Shown: positions 8,269-17,073, numbered from the stretch's first letter. The stretch is 64,000 nt of DNA from Paenibacillus xylanexedens (GCF_007676705.1 NZ_VEBF01000002.1:62001-126000); one strand, 5' to 3'. Numbers and translations: made by a program. Notes: generated by a model not told the origin, from the sequence alone.

Positions 8269-9606
8269 ATGAAAAAACGCAGTACTATAATCTCCATCGT
8301 TACGGTCCTTATTATGTCACTTGTTTTTACAGCATGTGGTAATCCTTCTGATTCAAAAACGGAAACACAGCAATTAGGCGCTGATGCCGGTGAGAATGCA
8401 ACAGAATTGTCATTTTGGACATTCGTAGATTTGCACGGCAAGCATTTAGATAAAATGCTGGGGTTATGGAACCAACAGAACCCAGACAAACAGATTAAGT
8501 TAAATGTAACGGTTATGCCTTACGATGATATGCACAACAAGCTCTTATTGGCAGTTACAAGCGGAAAAGGTGCGCCTGATATCGCGGATATCGAGCTTGG
8601 TCAATTCCCTAAATTCTTGGAAGGTGACAACGTTCCACTGGAATCTTTGAATGATGTATTTGCACCATACAAAGACGTTGTTGTTCCTTCACGTGTCGAG
8701 ATTTACTCCAAAGCCGACCAGGTTTATGGCTTTGATTATCACGTAGGTGCTACGCTTGCTTTCTACAACACTGAAATTCTCGAACAAGCAGGTGTTGACT
8801 ACAAGACAATCAAAACTTGGGAAGATTACAAACAAGCAGGCATAAAAGTTTATGAAAAAACTGGCAAGTACTTAGGTACTGCTGATACATCAGCTACGTG
8901 GCAAGCTTCGCTGCTGCTAGCTCAGCAAAACGCTGATTTTACAGATGAAAATGGTAATCCAAAAGTTAACTCGCCTGAAATGATTAAAGCGTATGAAATG
9001 TTAGTCGATCTGCAGAAGAACAATGTTATTCATACGATCCCTGGCGGGCAACCCGACACAGAAGAAGCAAAAGGCGAATACAACAAAGGCAACTACGCAA
9101 GCGCATTGATGCCTGAGTGGTACATGTCCCGCTTTGTAAACGAAATGAAGGACCTTAAAGGTAAGTATGCAATCGCTCCATTGCCTGTATTTGAAGAAGG
9201 TAATCCTCGTTCCGTTGGCTTAGGCGGTACCGGCACAGTTGTTACTAAGAATGGTAAAGACGTTCAATTGGCCAAAGAATTTGTAGCCTTTGCTAAGCTT
9301 TCGAAAGAAGCTACTACTGAAATCTGGAATACGCTTGGATTCGATCCAATCAACATGGAAGTCTGGAAAGATGATGCAGTAACGAAAAACCCTGATAACG
9401 AGTACGTCCAATACTTTAAAACAAATGCATTTGATACTTTGAATGAAATCAAAGACGAAATTCAAGCAATCAAATCCGTTAAAGCGTCACCGACGATCGG
9501 CAATGTCTTCAATACGGTTACTTTGAATGCGATCTTTGAAGATGGCCAAGACGTGAAGGAAGCGCTGGATGAAGCACAAGAAGCAATTGAACAAGAATTG
9601 AAATAA
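8269..9606 (+). CDS. Sugar ABC transporter substrate-binding lipoprotein (family 1, AraN-like)
   Basis: 445 residues. The signal peptide ends in the lipobox FTAC, so Cys is about residue 24 and the protein is lipid-anchored outside the membrane. The mature protein is an MalE-type solute-binding fold (LSFWTFVDLHGKHL, GAPDIADIELGQFPKF, VYGFDYHVGATLAFYN, GYNKGNYASALMPEW-type segments). ATG 8269 is preferred to 8236 because GAGAGG lies 11 bases upstream and the signal peptide starts there. It is first in an operon with two permeases and GH43, and a close paralogue of the lipoprotein at 50154. Its ligand is inferred to be an arabino-oligosaccharide. Confidence 0.9.
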   Translation: MKKRSTIISIVTVLIMSLVFTACGNPSDSKTETQQLGADAGENATELSFWTFVDLHGKHLDKMLGLWNQQNPDKQIKLNVTVMPYDDMHNKLLLAVTSGKGAPDIADIELGQFPKFLEGDNVPLESLNDVFAPYKDVVVPSRVEIYSKADQVYGFDYHVGATLAFYNTEILEQAGVDYKTIKTWEDYKQAGIKVYEKTGKYLGTADTSATWQASLLLAQQNADFTDENGNPKVNSPEMIKAYEMLVDLQKNNVIHTIPGGQPDTEEAKGEYNKGNYASALMPEWYMSRFVNEMKDLKGKYAIAPLPVFEEGNPRSVGLGGTGTVVTKNGKDVQLAKEFVAFAKLSKEATTEIWNTLGFDPINMEVWKDDAVTKNPDNEYVQYFKTNAFDTLNEIKDEIQAIKSVKASPTIGNVFNTVTLNAIFEDGQDVKEALDEAQEAIEQELK

Positions 9607-9630
9607 ATATAATAAGTAAATGATTTGATT

Positions 9631-9664
9631 AAACCTGTCGGCAGGTATAGTAGTCGGCAGGTTT
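9631..9664 (+). other. Intercistronic stem-loop
   Basis: AAACCTGTCGGC pairs with GTCGGCAGGTTT (12 bp, two G-U) around a 10-nt loop, and no T-run follows. Such hairpins after binding-protein genes usually stabilise the upstream mRNA and lower permease expression. Confidence 0.65.
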
Positions 9665-9690
9665 AACCATAGTCAAGGGAGATTGAGAAT

Positions 9691-10587
9691 ATGATAAAGA
9701 AATTTGTATACTCTCAAAAAGTTGCGCCTTATGTTTTTGTATTGCCATTTATACTCATATTTTTGATCTTCTGGTTTTATCCGCTTCTAAATTCATTCGT
9801 AATGAGCTTTCAAGATAAGATGTTGGGACAGGATCCTAAATGGATTGGTGAAGCGAATTATTCGAAATTGCTTACAGATAAAGTGTTTTTGACGGCTATT
9901 AAAAATAGCGTTGTGTACATGTTAGGAACCTTAGTGTTGTTGATTCCCTTTCCCATGTTATTCGCCGTTATGATCAACAGTAAGTTAATGATGGGAAGAG
10001 AGTTTTTTAAATCTTCGTTCTTTCTCCCTGCATTGACATCTGTCGCAGTTGCGGGTACCATTTTCCGCCTTACATTCGGTGAAATGGAAGGTTCATTAAT
10101 GAACAGTTTCCTGGGTCTATTTGGTGTAGAGCCTATTAAATTCTTGAAAGACGGAGAATGGAGTATGGCAGCACTGTTAATCCTCGCATGTTGGAGATGG
10201 ACAGGTGTTAATATGCTTTACTATCTATCCGGTTTGAAAAGCATTGACAATGAATTTTATGAGGCTGCTTCAATTGACGGAGCATCTGCTTGGCAGAAGT
10301 TTAGAACGATCACAATGCCATTATTGAAGCCGACCACGGTATATGTTACGACAATTAGTGTTTATGCAGGGTTAGCCATGTTTACCGAGAGCCTGATGAT
10401 GTTTAACGGTAACAATTCACCCAAAAATATTGGCTTAACCATTGTTGGATATCTGTATAGACAAGGGATTGAGAAAAATAAGCTGGGTTACGCAGCTGCA
10501 GTTGGTATCATTCTGTTAGTCATTGCTATGGTTATCAATTTAACGCAGTTGAAATTTAGTGGAATGTTCAAAAAGGAGGAGGATTAA
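9691..10587 (+). CDS. Sugar ABC transporter permease, MalF/AraP type
   Basis: 298 residues with about six membrane helices (starting near YVFVLPFILIFLIFWFYP). The cytoplasmic EAA loop EAASIDGASAWQKFRTITMPLLKP lies near residues 188-212 and would contact a shared ATPase of the MsmX type, which is not encoded here. GGGAGATTGAGAAT before ATG 9691 is the likely ribosome-binding region. The stop is two bases from the next permease start, so the two are coupled. Highly similar to the permease at 51531. Confidence 0.92.
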   Translation: MIKKFVYSQKVAPYVFVLPFILIFLIFWFYPLLNSFVMSFQDKMLGQDPKWIGEANYSKLLTDKVFLTAIKNSVVYMLGTLVLLIPFPMLFAVMINSKLMMGREFFKSSFFLPALTSVAVAGTIFRLTFGEMEGSLMNSFLGLFGVEPIKFLKDGEWSMAALLILACWRWTGVNMLYYLSGLKSIDNEFYEAASIDGASAWQKFRTITMPLLKPTTVYVTTISVYAGLAMFTESLMMFNGNNSPKNIGLTIVGYLYRQGIEKNKLGYAAAVGIILLVIAMVINLTQLKFSGMFKKEED

Positions 10588-10588
10588 A

Positions 10589-11437
10589 GTGGGCAAAAGT
10601 CAGACGAGGAATGAATTCATATCCAGAATAGTAATTATTAGTTTGTTCATTATACTATTCGTTATAATAATGATTCCATTCTATGCAGTGGCCCTATCTT
10701 CCTTCAAACCAGGTGAATCATTAATTAGATATGGTCTTAACCTAAGTTTGGATTTTAGTATTATGAGTTTTGACAATTTTATCTATCTGTTTACAGGAGA
10801 ACATGATTATTTTGTGTGGTTTTGGAACAGTATGACTTTAACAATCGTTCAAGTAGTTTTAACACTTTTTGTAAGCGCATTTGTTGGATATGGTTTTGCA
10901 GCATATGATTTTAAAGGGAAGAACTTCCTCTTTATATGTGTTTTGCTCATTATGATGGTGCCTTTCGAAATACTGCTGGTTCCTTTGTACAGCCTAATTA
11001 ATGATTTGAAAATGGTGAATAGCTATTCAGCAATCATTCTGCCGGGTATAGCCAATGCCGCGACAATATTTTTCTTCAGGCAATATCTAAGAAGCATACC
11101 CAAAGAGATTATTCAATCTGGGCGGGTTGATGGCGCAAACGAGTATGCGATTTATTTCAGACTAATTATGCCGATTATGAAGCCTTCCTTTGCGGCAATG
11201 GCCATTTTGAATGGTATGAATAGCTGGAATAATCTGTTGTGGCCATTCATGGTGCTCGGAGATCAGAGTAAATTCACACTTCCAATCGGTTTGAAAACGT
11301 TGTTAACTCCTTATGGCAATAACTATGACCTCTTGATCGTGGGCTCCTTCTTCTCCATCATTCCAATTTTCATACTGTTTATTGCTTTCCAGAAATATTT
11401 CATAGACGGTATGACTGCAGGGGCTGTTAAAGGGTAG
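10589..11437 (+). CDS. Sugar ABC transporter permease, MalG/AraQ type
   Basis: 282 residues, six predicted helices, ending in the typical YFIDGMTAGAVKG tail. The EAA-like loop is QSGRVDGANEYAIYFRLIMPIMKP. The start is GTG 10589, directly after the preceding stop and nine bases after AAGGAGGAGG; the earlier ATG at 10559 lies inside the upstream gene. It forms the importer channel with the permease at 9691 and the lipoprotein at 8269. Confidence 0.92.
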   Translation: MGKSQTRNEFISRIVIISLFIILFVIIMIPFYAVALSSFKPGESLIRYGLNLSLDFSIMSFDNFIYLFTGEHDYFVWFWNSMTLTIVQVVLTLFVSAFVGYGFAAYDFKGKNFLFICVLLIMMVPFEILLVPLYSLINDLKMVNSYSAIILPGIANAATIFFFRQYLRSIPKEIIQSGRVDGANEYAIYFRLIMPIMKPSFAAMAILNGMNSWNNLLWPFMVLGDQSKFTLPIGLKTLLTPYGNNYDLLIVGSFFSIIPIFILFIAFQKYFIDGMTAGAVKG

Positions 11438-11465
11438 AAAATATTATGATGAAGCAGGTGATAAG

Positions 11466-12449
11466 ATGGAAATCCAGCCAAGAGCGTTACACGACATTCA
11501 ACCATTAATTGAGCAGAGAGCAGATCCTTTTATGTACCGACATTCGGACGGTTATTATTACTTCGTAGCATCCGTTCCGGAGTATGATCGGATCGAAATC
11601 CGTAGAGCTGAGAACCTTGAGGGGCTTGTTACATCAACTCCGGTAGTGATATGGAGAAAGCGCGAGACTGGTATCCTTAGTGCCAATATTTGGGCGCCTG
11701 AACTGCATTTTATTGATGACAAATGGTACGTGTATTTCGCTGCCGCACGCACAACGGAAACGATTGAAGGCTTGTTCGACCATCGGATGTACGTGCTAGA
11801 GAATGAACATGCCAATCCACTCGAAGGCAGTTGGACGGAAAGAGGGCAGGTTCGTACCGCGTGGGAAAGCTTCGCCCTCGATGCCACTACCTTTGAGCAT
11901 AATGGCAGCCGTTATTACGTATGGGCACAAAAGGATCCGAATATCGAAGGTAACTCTAATCTGTATATATCTAAAATGAGCAATCCGTGGACGCTGACTG
12001 GGCCGCAAACGATGATTTCGATGCCGGAATATGACTGGGAGATCATTGGTTATAAAGTGAACGAAGGCGCGGCATTTCTTCGCAAGGGTAATCGGGTATT
12101 CCTTTCTTACTCGGCTAGCGCTACTGATTTCAATTATTGCATGGGCCTGCTTGAAGCCGATGTGGATGCTGATTTGCTCGATGCCACCTCATGGCGCAAG
12201 TCGCAAGCAGCGGTTTTCTCGACAGATGAGAGCATCTCTATGTATGGTCCCGGTCATAATTCCTTCACGGTGTCAGAGGCCGACGAAAAGACGCTATTTG
12301 TGTTCCACGCAAGAACGTACAAGAACATTATAGGAGATCCGCTATACGATCCGAATCGCCATACATTTGTGACAGAGCTTTTTTGGACGGCTGACGGCAG
12401 ACCCGATTTCCGCGGCTCTGTTGCAGCACTTGCACGTTCTTTACAGTGA
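11466..12449 (+). CDS. GH43 family glycosidase, probable intracellular alpha-L-arabinofuranosidase
   Basis: 327 residues, a single five-bladed propeller domain. The three acidic residues of GH43 are visible: D20 in RADPF (base), D139 in FALDATTF (pKa modulator) and E200 in KVNEGAAF (acid). The WAPELHF block near residue 78 is a GH43 hallmark. There is no signal peptide, so it acts in the cytosol on imported oligosaccharides. Its start is 28 bases after the MalG-type permease and it is last in the operon. GH43 also includes xylosidases; the AraR-like regulator favours arabinose. Confidence 0.88.
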   Translation: MEIQPRALHDIQPLIEQRADPFMYRHSDGYYYFVASVPEYDRIEIRRAENLEGLVTSTPVVIWRKRETGILSANIWAPELHFIDDKWYVYFAAARTTETIEGLFDHRMYVLENEHANPLEGSWTERGQVRTAWESFALDATTFEHNGSRYYVWAQKDPNIEGNSNLYISKMSNPWTLTGPQTMISMPEYDWEIIGYKVNEGAAFLRKGNRVFLSYSASATDFNYCMGLLEADVDADLLDATSWRKSQAAVFSTDESISMYGPGHNSFTVSEADEKTLFVFHARTYKNIIGDPLYDPNRHTFVTELFWTADGRPDFRGSVAALARSLQ

Positions 12450-12523
12450 ACGAGTGTCCCAACAAGGTTGGTTGATGGATTTGAGTTCGTTTATCCAACT
12501 TGCCAAAGAGAGACAGTAAGAAC

Positions 12524-12553
12524 ATCGAAGGCACCCTACTGGGTGCCTTCGAT
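12524..12553 (+). terminator. Terminator of the arabinoside operon
   Basis: ATCGAAGGCACCC and GGGTGCCTTCGAT form a 13-bp perfect stem with a 4-nt loop. The following T-run is short (TTTC). Confidence 0.75.
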
Positions 12554-12615
12554 TTCGCACTACAGATAATACGCCGAACCGTACCACAAGTAATGGTAAG
12601 TTGCTCATTCTATTT

Positions 12616-12646
12616 TCATTAAGCTAACGGGCAGTTTAGTTTAACA
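12616..12646 (+). repeat. Family A repeat, solo form
   Basis: CATTAAGCTAACGGGCAG followed by TTTAGTTTAAC: the left flank of the 5' motif joined to the right flank of the 3' motif, without the GC hairpin. Confidence 0.75.
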
Positions 12647-12697
12647 AGCTACTTAGATTGGGCGAACTGGGCGGTATTGTACAGTGCGATTAAGTGA

Positions 12698-13198
12698 TCA
12701 GCTAGTGGAGTTGGCAATGAGCTCAAGCTCGGTTACAACTTCATCAAGCGGTTTCCTGGTGTCGATCTCAACAGTAGCTCCAGCACGTAAGAGAGGCTCA
12801 ACACTAGCGACGTATTGTATAATTTCTTCCCGTTGTTCGACAGTTTTTCCATAATCGTTCGTCTTACGGGAAGCCACACGTTCAAGGATTACTTCGAGGG
12901 GGGCACTTAACAACACTACTGCATCAAACATCGGGTAAAACTTCCTCTGATTTGATACACAACCCGAAATGAATAAAGTACCTTCGCTATGTTCAGTGAG
13001 CAGCTCATGGATTCGTTTCTCGTGCCATAACCACCCAGAACCATCCACATTCTCACTCCAACCATCATAATCGGTGTCGATAATTCTATGCCCCCTATGA
13101 GCAAGTTCGCCCAGAACCGTTGATTTACCTGTACCCGACATCCCTGTAACCAGAATTATCGCCTTCTTTTTTGATATTGAGCCCGAATTATTTGTCAT
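12698..13198 (-). CDS. P-loop nucleotide kinase-like protein (AAA/adenylate-kinase fold)
   Basis: 166 residues. Walker A GMSGTGKST is at about residues 18-26, and DTDYDGW is the acceptor-binding strand typical of shikimate/adenylate kinase-like proteins. FISGCVSNQ and LSAPLEVILERVASRKTNDYGKT form the Walker B-like strand and arginine lid. Minus-strand GGGAGC precedes ATG by about nine bases. Cytosolic; substrate unknown. It stands alone with A repeats on both sides (12616 and 13334), in the opposite direction to them. Confidence 0.75.
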   Translation of the reverse strand: MTNNSGSISKKKAIILVTGMSGTGKSTVLGELAHRGHRIIDTDYDGWSENVDGSGWLWHEKRIHELLTEHSEGTLFISGCVSNQRKFYPMFDAVVLLSAPLEVILERVASRKTNDYGKTVEQREEIIQYVASVEPLLRAGATVEIDTRKPLDEVVTELELIANSTS

Positions 13199-13333
13199 AT
13201 TTTCGCTCCCTTTTTAAGAAAGTCCCTTGGACTACATTAACACATAAAGGCGATAAAGGAAGTTAAGTTAATTAATTCACTCATATAGTCGGGTTATTTT
13301 AACGCACAGTTTTCGTCAACTTTGCGTTATTTC

Positions 13334-13434
13334 TTATTGTGCTAGCGGGAAATGATAGCTCAATAAAACCAACAAAGCAGCTGACCAATGTGATCGGCTG
13401 CTTTTGTTCAACTATCGAGCAGGTTACGCAACAT
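13334..13434 (+). repeat. Family A repeat, full copy
   Basis: GTGCTAGCGGGAAATGATAG, CTCAATAAAA, hairpin AAAGCAGCTGACCAATGTGATCGGCTGCTTTT, CAACTATCGAGCAGGTTA. It lies upstream of the small membrane protein gene. Confidence 0.9.
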
Positions 13435-13482
13435 AACAATTATTGGAAACGTCTTAAATAAAAACGAGTACGGAGGTGTAAG

Positions 13483-13842
13483 ATGATATTTTTGTCTATT
13501 TGCATAATATTCGTTACTATCGCGATCGTCGTTCTAAGAAAAGCTGGTGTGCTATACCCTTTCTCTAAGGGATTCGCAATGGCTACTGGTATATCCTTGT
13601 TAACTGTTGCTTGTCTTGCCCAAAACTACACTCAGAGTTTAATTCCCGTGGCTAACGATGGAATAGCCATATCTAACCAGATAGCTTACTGGATAATAGG
13701 TGAAGATGGTTGGTCTCATGATTTGTTTTTGAATACTTTTAAACTATCGATTTTTTTCACCGGAATCATTATCATACTTTATCCAGTAATTCTTGTAGCT
13801 GAGTCGAAATTTTCTTCAAAGGCTTTATGCTCATTACGCTAA
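13483..13842 (+). CDS. Small membrane protein of unknown function
   Basis: 119 residues with three hydrophobic segments (residues 1-20, about 30-50, and 85-108), so an integral membrane protein. ACGGAGGTG is 6-8 bases before ATG. No family is recognised. The last residues (SSKALCSLR) and the TAA stop are encoded by the beginning of the next A repeat (ATTACGCTAAC), so the repeat set the present C-terminus. It is a single gene between two A repeats. Confidence 0.6.
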   Translation: MIFLSICIIFVTIAIVVLRKAGVLYPFSKGFAMATGISLLTVACLAQNYTQSLIPVANDGIAISNQIAYWIIGEDGWSHDLFLNTFKLSIFFTGIIIILYPVILVAESKFSSKALCSLR

Positions 13843-13937
13843 CTGGAAACGATAGCTCAATAACAACAAGAAAGCAGCCGCTCATTGTGATTGGCTGCTT
13901 TTATTAATCAACTAGCGGACAGGATAGTCTAATGACA
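13828..13937 (+). repeat. Family A repeat, full copy
   Basis: CATTACGCTAACTGGAAACG, CTCAATAACA, hairpin AAAGCAGCCGCTCATTGTGATTGGCTGCTTTT, CAACTAGCGGACAGGATAG, TCTAATG. It overlaps the stop codon of the upstream gene. Confidence 0.9.
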
Positions 13938-13968
13938 GTAGAGAATGCACCAAGCAACGGGTACTTGA

Positions 13969-14220
13969 TTACTTAGAGGGCTTCAAGACTCTAAAGAAAA
14001 TGGTACTGTACCCATACGCAATAGCCAGAGGGAGTAAATATGATATGTATGTCCAAGCTATATTCCAATCATTGAAATACAGCACTTTTCCCGATGCTTT
14101 TGCTATCCATGGATGTGATTGATGTTGCTTAATATAGTAAATCATGAGACATTCAGTCATGGAGAAAAGTCCTAATTCAAAAGGCAGAGCTGAAAAGGTG
14201 TTCCTGGGCTGTACGATCAG
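13969..14220 (-). pseudogene. Fragment of a membrane protein
   Basis: The minus-strand frame is open from about 14220 to the stop at 13969, giving about 83 codons. It contains two hydrophobic patches (FELGLFSMTECLMIYYI and WTYISYLLPLAIAYGYSTIFF). The only ATG (14160) lacks a ribosome-binding site and cuts the first patch, so this looks like the tail of a larger lost gene. Family not recognised; it could be chance coding. Confidence 0.25.
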
Positions 14221-14448
14221 TTACTCCATAGGTGAATGAACATTAGGAACTAAAGTTAAAAAATGAATTAAATGCAAAATAACCCCTAATGGCCGCACGT
14301 GGATACTGTAGGGAACTTTGTTTCACTGGAGAATGACATAAAGTTGCCTACCAGTCTGGAAAAATGTCGGAGGACAACCCCGGATATATCTTTCAGCGGA
14401 CGTGGAGGTATACGGTTTAATACGCTTGGACAAAATAATGTCCAAGGT
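14221..14448. other. Gene-free stretch, nothing recognised
   Basis: No credible frame or ribosome-binding site on either strand. A short GGACAAAATAATGTCC palindrome at about 14428-14443 precedes the B3 repeat. Confidence 0.4.
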
Positions 14449-14516
14449 TGTCGAGGGACAAGAACATGGTACCAATGAAGTCGCTATTTTAGCGGCTTTT
14501 TTATTTTATCGGTGAC
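14449..14516 (+). repeat. Family B repeat, copy B3
   Basis: GTCGAGGGACAAGAACATGG with TACC, then the hairpin AAGTCGCTATTTTAGCGGCTT and a T-run, then TTATCGGTGACA. It closely matches the middle of B2 and B6. Confidence 0.8.
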
Positions 14517-14580
14517 ACGTGAAAGTCTTCTCCAGAATCTGACTCGACCCGCCAACCTGCGGAGCTTATCTGGAATACTG

Positions 14581-15471
14581 TTATTTTCCCTCCGGACGCT
14601 CTGCGAACAAACCGCTGCTCCGTGCTGAAGCACCCCACAGGAGATCAAAAAAAGGCAGAGATTCTTCAATAGATGAGAATCTCTGCCCTGCTATTCTTTT
14701 AAATGACGAAACAATCAATAAAGAGCGGTTATAGCCGTCCACAACTTCGCCTTCATCTACCCTTCCGGGAGCAACTATGCATGAGGCAGAGGCCCGGCAT
14801 ATCTGATAGAGATTGTTCTCTTCATCTTCTTTTCTGATTTGCTCAATAAGCTCAAATTCATCAGGACTCATGTAGTAGAAAGCGATCATTACATCCTCTA
14901 TCCCTTTTTGCAGCAAGCTTCTCTGGATTAGGTCAATGTTTTTTGCCTCAGCCATTTTATCTATGCTCTTCGTTTGCTTCACATTTACGTCAACAAGAGC
15001 AGAGTAATCATAATCCCCGGTTAATGTAGCGGGAGTGTATTTAGTATCCGGCATATTTCCCCAGGCCCCATTATCATATCCGGCGTCGATTTTAATGTCC
15101 CTGCCCAAAATGGGAGATATGAGCTCCGATAATTCGCTTTTCAATTTCCCTGCCATAAGGTGATTTATGTAGTCATCCTCAATGATGCCCTTTTCTTCCC
15201 AATACTCTACCTTAAACGTTTCTTCGGGCGCATCTACCGGATAAGCCTGTGTTTCAAAGCCCACTACATCTCCAGTGAGTTCTCCAGGAACGTGTATAAA
15301 GAGATCATCAGCTGTTTCCACTGCAAATTCCTTTTCATACTTTTCCGCCAGGTGTTTTTCAATCTTCGCGGTTGCTGCTTTTTTTTCTGATGTCGAATGT
15401 CTGTTACAGGCTGTTAATGCTACTGTTAATATCAATGTGATTACAGCGAGAAACCAAATCCTCCGGTTCAA
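14581..15471 (-). CDS. Lipoprotein of unknown function
   Basis: 296 residues if started at TTG 15471, seven bases after GGAGG; ATG 15477 directly touches GGAGGG and leaves no spacer. A short basic N-terminus, a hydrophobic stretch and the lipobox LTAC (Cys about residue 21) mark an exported lipoprotein. The rest (HLAEKYEKEFAVE, WEEKGIIEDDYINHLMAGKL, EDVMIAFYYMSPDEFE) is not assigned to a family. The last 40 or so codons run through a perfect terminator at 14654-14687, so the gene probably once ended near SLLIVSSFKR and lost its stop. Confidence 0.65.
   Translation of the reverse strand: MNRRIWFLAVITLILTVALTACNRHSTSEKKAATAKIEKHLAEKYEKEFAVETADDLFIHVPGELTGDVVGFETQAYPVDAPEETFKVEYWEEKGIIEDDYINHLMAGKLKSELSELISPILGRDIKIDAGYDNGAWGNMPDTKYTPATLTGDYDYSALVDVNVKQTKSIDKMAEAKNIDLIQRSLLQKGIEDVMIAFYYMSPDEFELIEQIRKEDEENNLYQICRASASCIVAPGRVDEGEVVDGYNRSLLIVSSFKRIAGQRFSSIEESLPFFDLLWGASARSSGLFAERPEGK
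14654..14687 (-). terminator. Terminator embedded in the 3' end of the lipoprotein frame
   Basis: GGCAGAGATTCT and AGAATCTCTGCC form a 12-bp perfect stem, followed on the minus strand by TTTTTTTG. It is a strong minus-strand terminator lying before the annotated stop. Confidence 0.75.
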
Positions 15472-15546
15472 AACCATCCCTCCGACGTATTCGTTATCCG
15501 ATGTGCTCAAAAATACAGTCAAGTTATAAGGTCTATTTTTTACCAT

Positions 15547-15799
15547 TATATACTACATCCTTAATGACTTCACAGCACTCAGTAATCTATAATTATAGTC
15601 GCAGCAGCAAATAGGTTAACGTCATTCAGGAATTTATAATCCGGACATCACTCTTAGCCTGTAAAAGGAGTACACTAGTGGGCCGTCCTGGGTGTGAGCT
15701 GCGCCGGTGGGCGCTATGAAGCTGCGCGGATCTCGCCCGAATCGAAGAGAGCAGCGGCGTGCCGGTCGCCTGGGCTTCAGCTGTTCTGTGAAAATAAGA
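15547..15799. other. Gene-free stretch
   Basis: Upstream region of the lipoprotein gene. 15690-15780 is noticeably GC-richer than its surroundings and may be a remnant of foreign coding DNA, but no frame is convincing. Confidence 0.35.
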
Positions 15800-15842
15800 C
15801 TGGCAGCCGGCATTAGCCAACGGGCAGGATAACGGAACCATT
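15800..15842 (+). repeat. Family A repeat, 3' part
   Basis: GGCAGCCGGCATTAGCCAAC then GGGCAGGATAACGGAACC. The hairpin is reduced to half. Confidence 0.55.
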
Positions 15843-16007
15843 AGATGGACTTATTGTTCTCATATGATACAATATATCCCAGAAATATCTTCGTGGGTTA
15901 ATGAAAAGCGCTGATGAACTAATAAGAGACCAGCACAAAAAAGTGGTAGTTTTATGGATATGCAATAGTCGCCGAATGGAACTTGGTACTAAAAGGAGGC
16001 AGGACAC

Positions 16008-16685
16008 ATGCTAGAAGAACAGGAAATATTCGCGGGCGAAGGATATAACAGGTCGTACGCAATTGCTACGGGTATGCCGATTTTGAATCTTAGGGGTAGC
16101 ATACCGCGTGAAGGTAACGGCCAACTACCGTTTCCGTGGGTGACAACGGGCATCAGGATTGATAAAGAACAGATGTTGGAAACCGTTATGAAGCAAAAGA
16201 CACTCGAGTATTTGTTTAATATGCAATTCAGTAAGGAGGAGATGACCGACCGCAATTTGGTTGTAGGCTGTTATGAATACAGGAATCCGAATGACCAGGA
16301 ACAAATATTGCTATATGCGCTGGTTTCGTTGAAGGAATTTCTCGCGAGATACGGCGATGAACGGGCATCGGAGATTCTGATGCGAGTTGGCTGCACGTAC
16401 GAGAAGATTATGGAGGAATGCGATGAAGCCATTGAAGAACACTTTGCAGTGTTGCGCCGGTCACTTCAATTAAAGAATTTGAGGGACAAATATGATGTCG
16501 TTTACGAGTGGAGTGAAGAGGAAGGGGTAGAGACGTACATAATCAGATACACCAAATCGAGTTATACGAAGATTAAAGCTAAATCATTCGAAGAGTTGAC
16601 CAAACTCTATGAGGAGCAACGGAAGAAGGATGCAAAGAAGACGTTCGCGATTCTGGAACCGTTAGAAGCATTTATGCAAGCCTAA
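16008..16685 (+). CDS. Hypothetical cytosolic protein
   Basis: 225 residues with no signal peptide or membrane segment. AAGGAGG is nine bases before ATG and a strong terminator follows the stop, so it is a real single-gene unit. It has an N-terminal part with GEGYNRSYAIATGMPILNLRG, then a helical charged middle (ASEILMRVGCTYEKIMEECDEAIEEHF), and a lysine-rich C-terminus. I recognise no family. Confidence 0.65.
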   Translation: MLEEQEIFAGEGYNRSYAIATGMPILNLRGSIPREGNGQLPFPWVTTGIRIDKEQMLETVMKQKTLEYLFNMQFSKEEMTDRNLVVGCYEYRNPNDQEQILLYALVSLKEFLARYGDERASEILMRVGCTYEKIMEECDEAIEEHFAVLRRSLQLKNLRDKYDVVYEWSEEEGVETYIIRYTKSSYTKIKAKSFEELTKLYEEQRKKDAKKTFAILEPLEAFMQA

Positions 16686-16688
16686 GAA

Positions 16689-16711
16689 AACCGCCCCTTT
16701 ACGGGGCGGTT
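16689..16711 (+). terminator. Rho-independent terminator
   Basis: AACCGCCCC pairs with GGGGCGGTT across a 5-nt loop, four bases after the stop of the gene at 16008. Confidence 0.85.
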
Positions 16712-16714
16712 ATT

Positions 16715-16926
16715 CAACATTTCATCGAAAGAAGATTCGAGGAATATCCAGCGATAGAGAGGATTCTCGACAGTCGCATCGGAAATTGCTGACCCGTACG
16801 CCAGATATGGTCGAATGGGGACTGATGGAAGACGTTGATCTAGCCGATTATTTCGGCAAAACCATAGAGGTAGAACGATTTAAGGCGATTGGAAGCCTAG
16901 CGATTCAGGGAGAAATTCTGAACTGA
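16715..16926 (+). pseudogene. Frameshifted gene remnant
   Basis: Two adjacent frames look coding: FIERRFEEYPAIERILDSRI at about 16720-16780, then after a shift LTRTPDMVEWGLMEDVDLADYF, KTIEVERFKAIGSLAIQGEI to TGA at 16924. There is no start codon with a ribosome-binding site. It seems to be the broken 3' end of an unknown gene. Confidence 0.35.
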
Positions 16927-16941
16927 ATTTAGTCATAAAAA

Positions 16942-16988
16942 AACTGCACCTCCAATTGTTAGTTGTGTCTAACAATTGGGGTGCAGTT
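16942..16988. terminator. Long hairpin, bidirectional terminator or IS end relic
   Basis: AACTGCACCTCCAATTGTTAG pairs with CTAACAATTGGGGTGCAGTT (about 20 bp, one mismatch or bulge) around a 6-nt loop, with an A-run before it. The form resembles hairpins carried by some insertion sequences, but no transposase remains beside it. Confidence 0.55.
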
Positions 16989-17073
16989 CATGTCTGGAGT
17001 GGTTTTTTTGTTTGTATAATGATGTATTTACTTAGCATTTGAATGAATTCATCACGGTGAAAGGCGTCACAAG

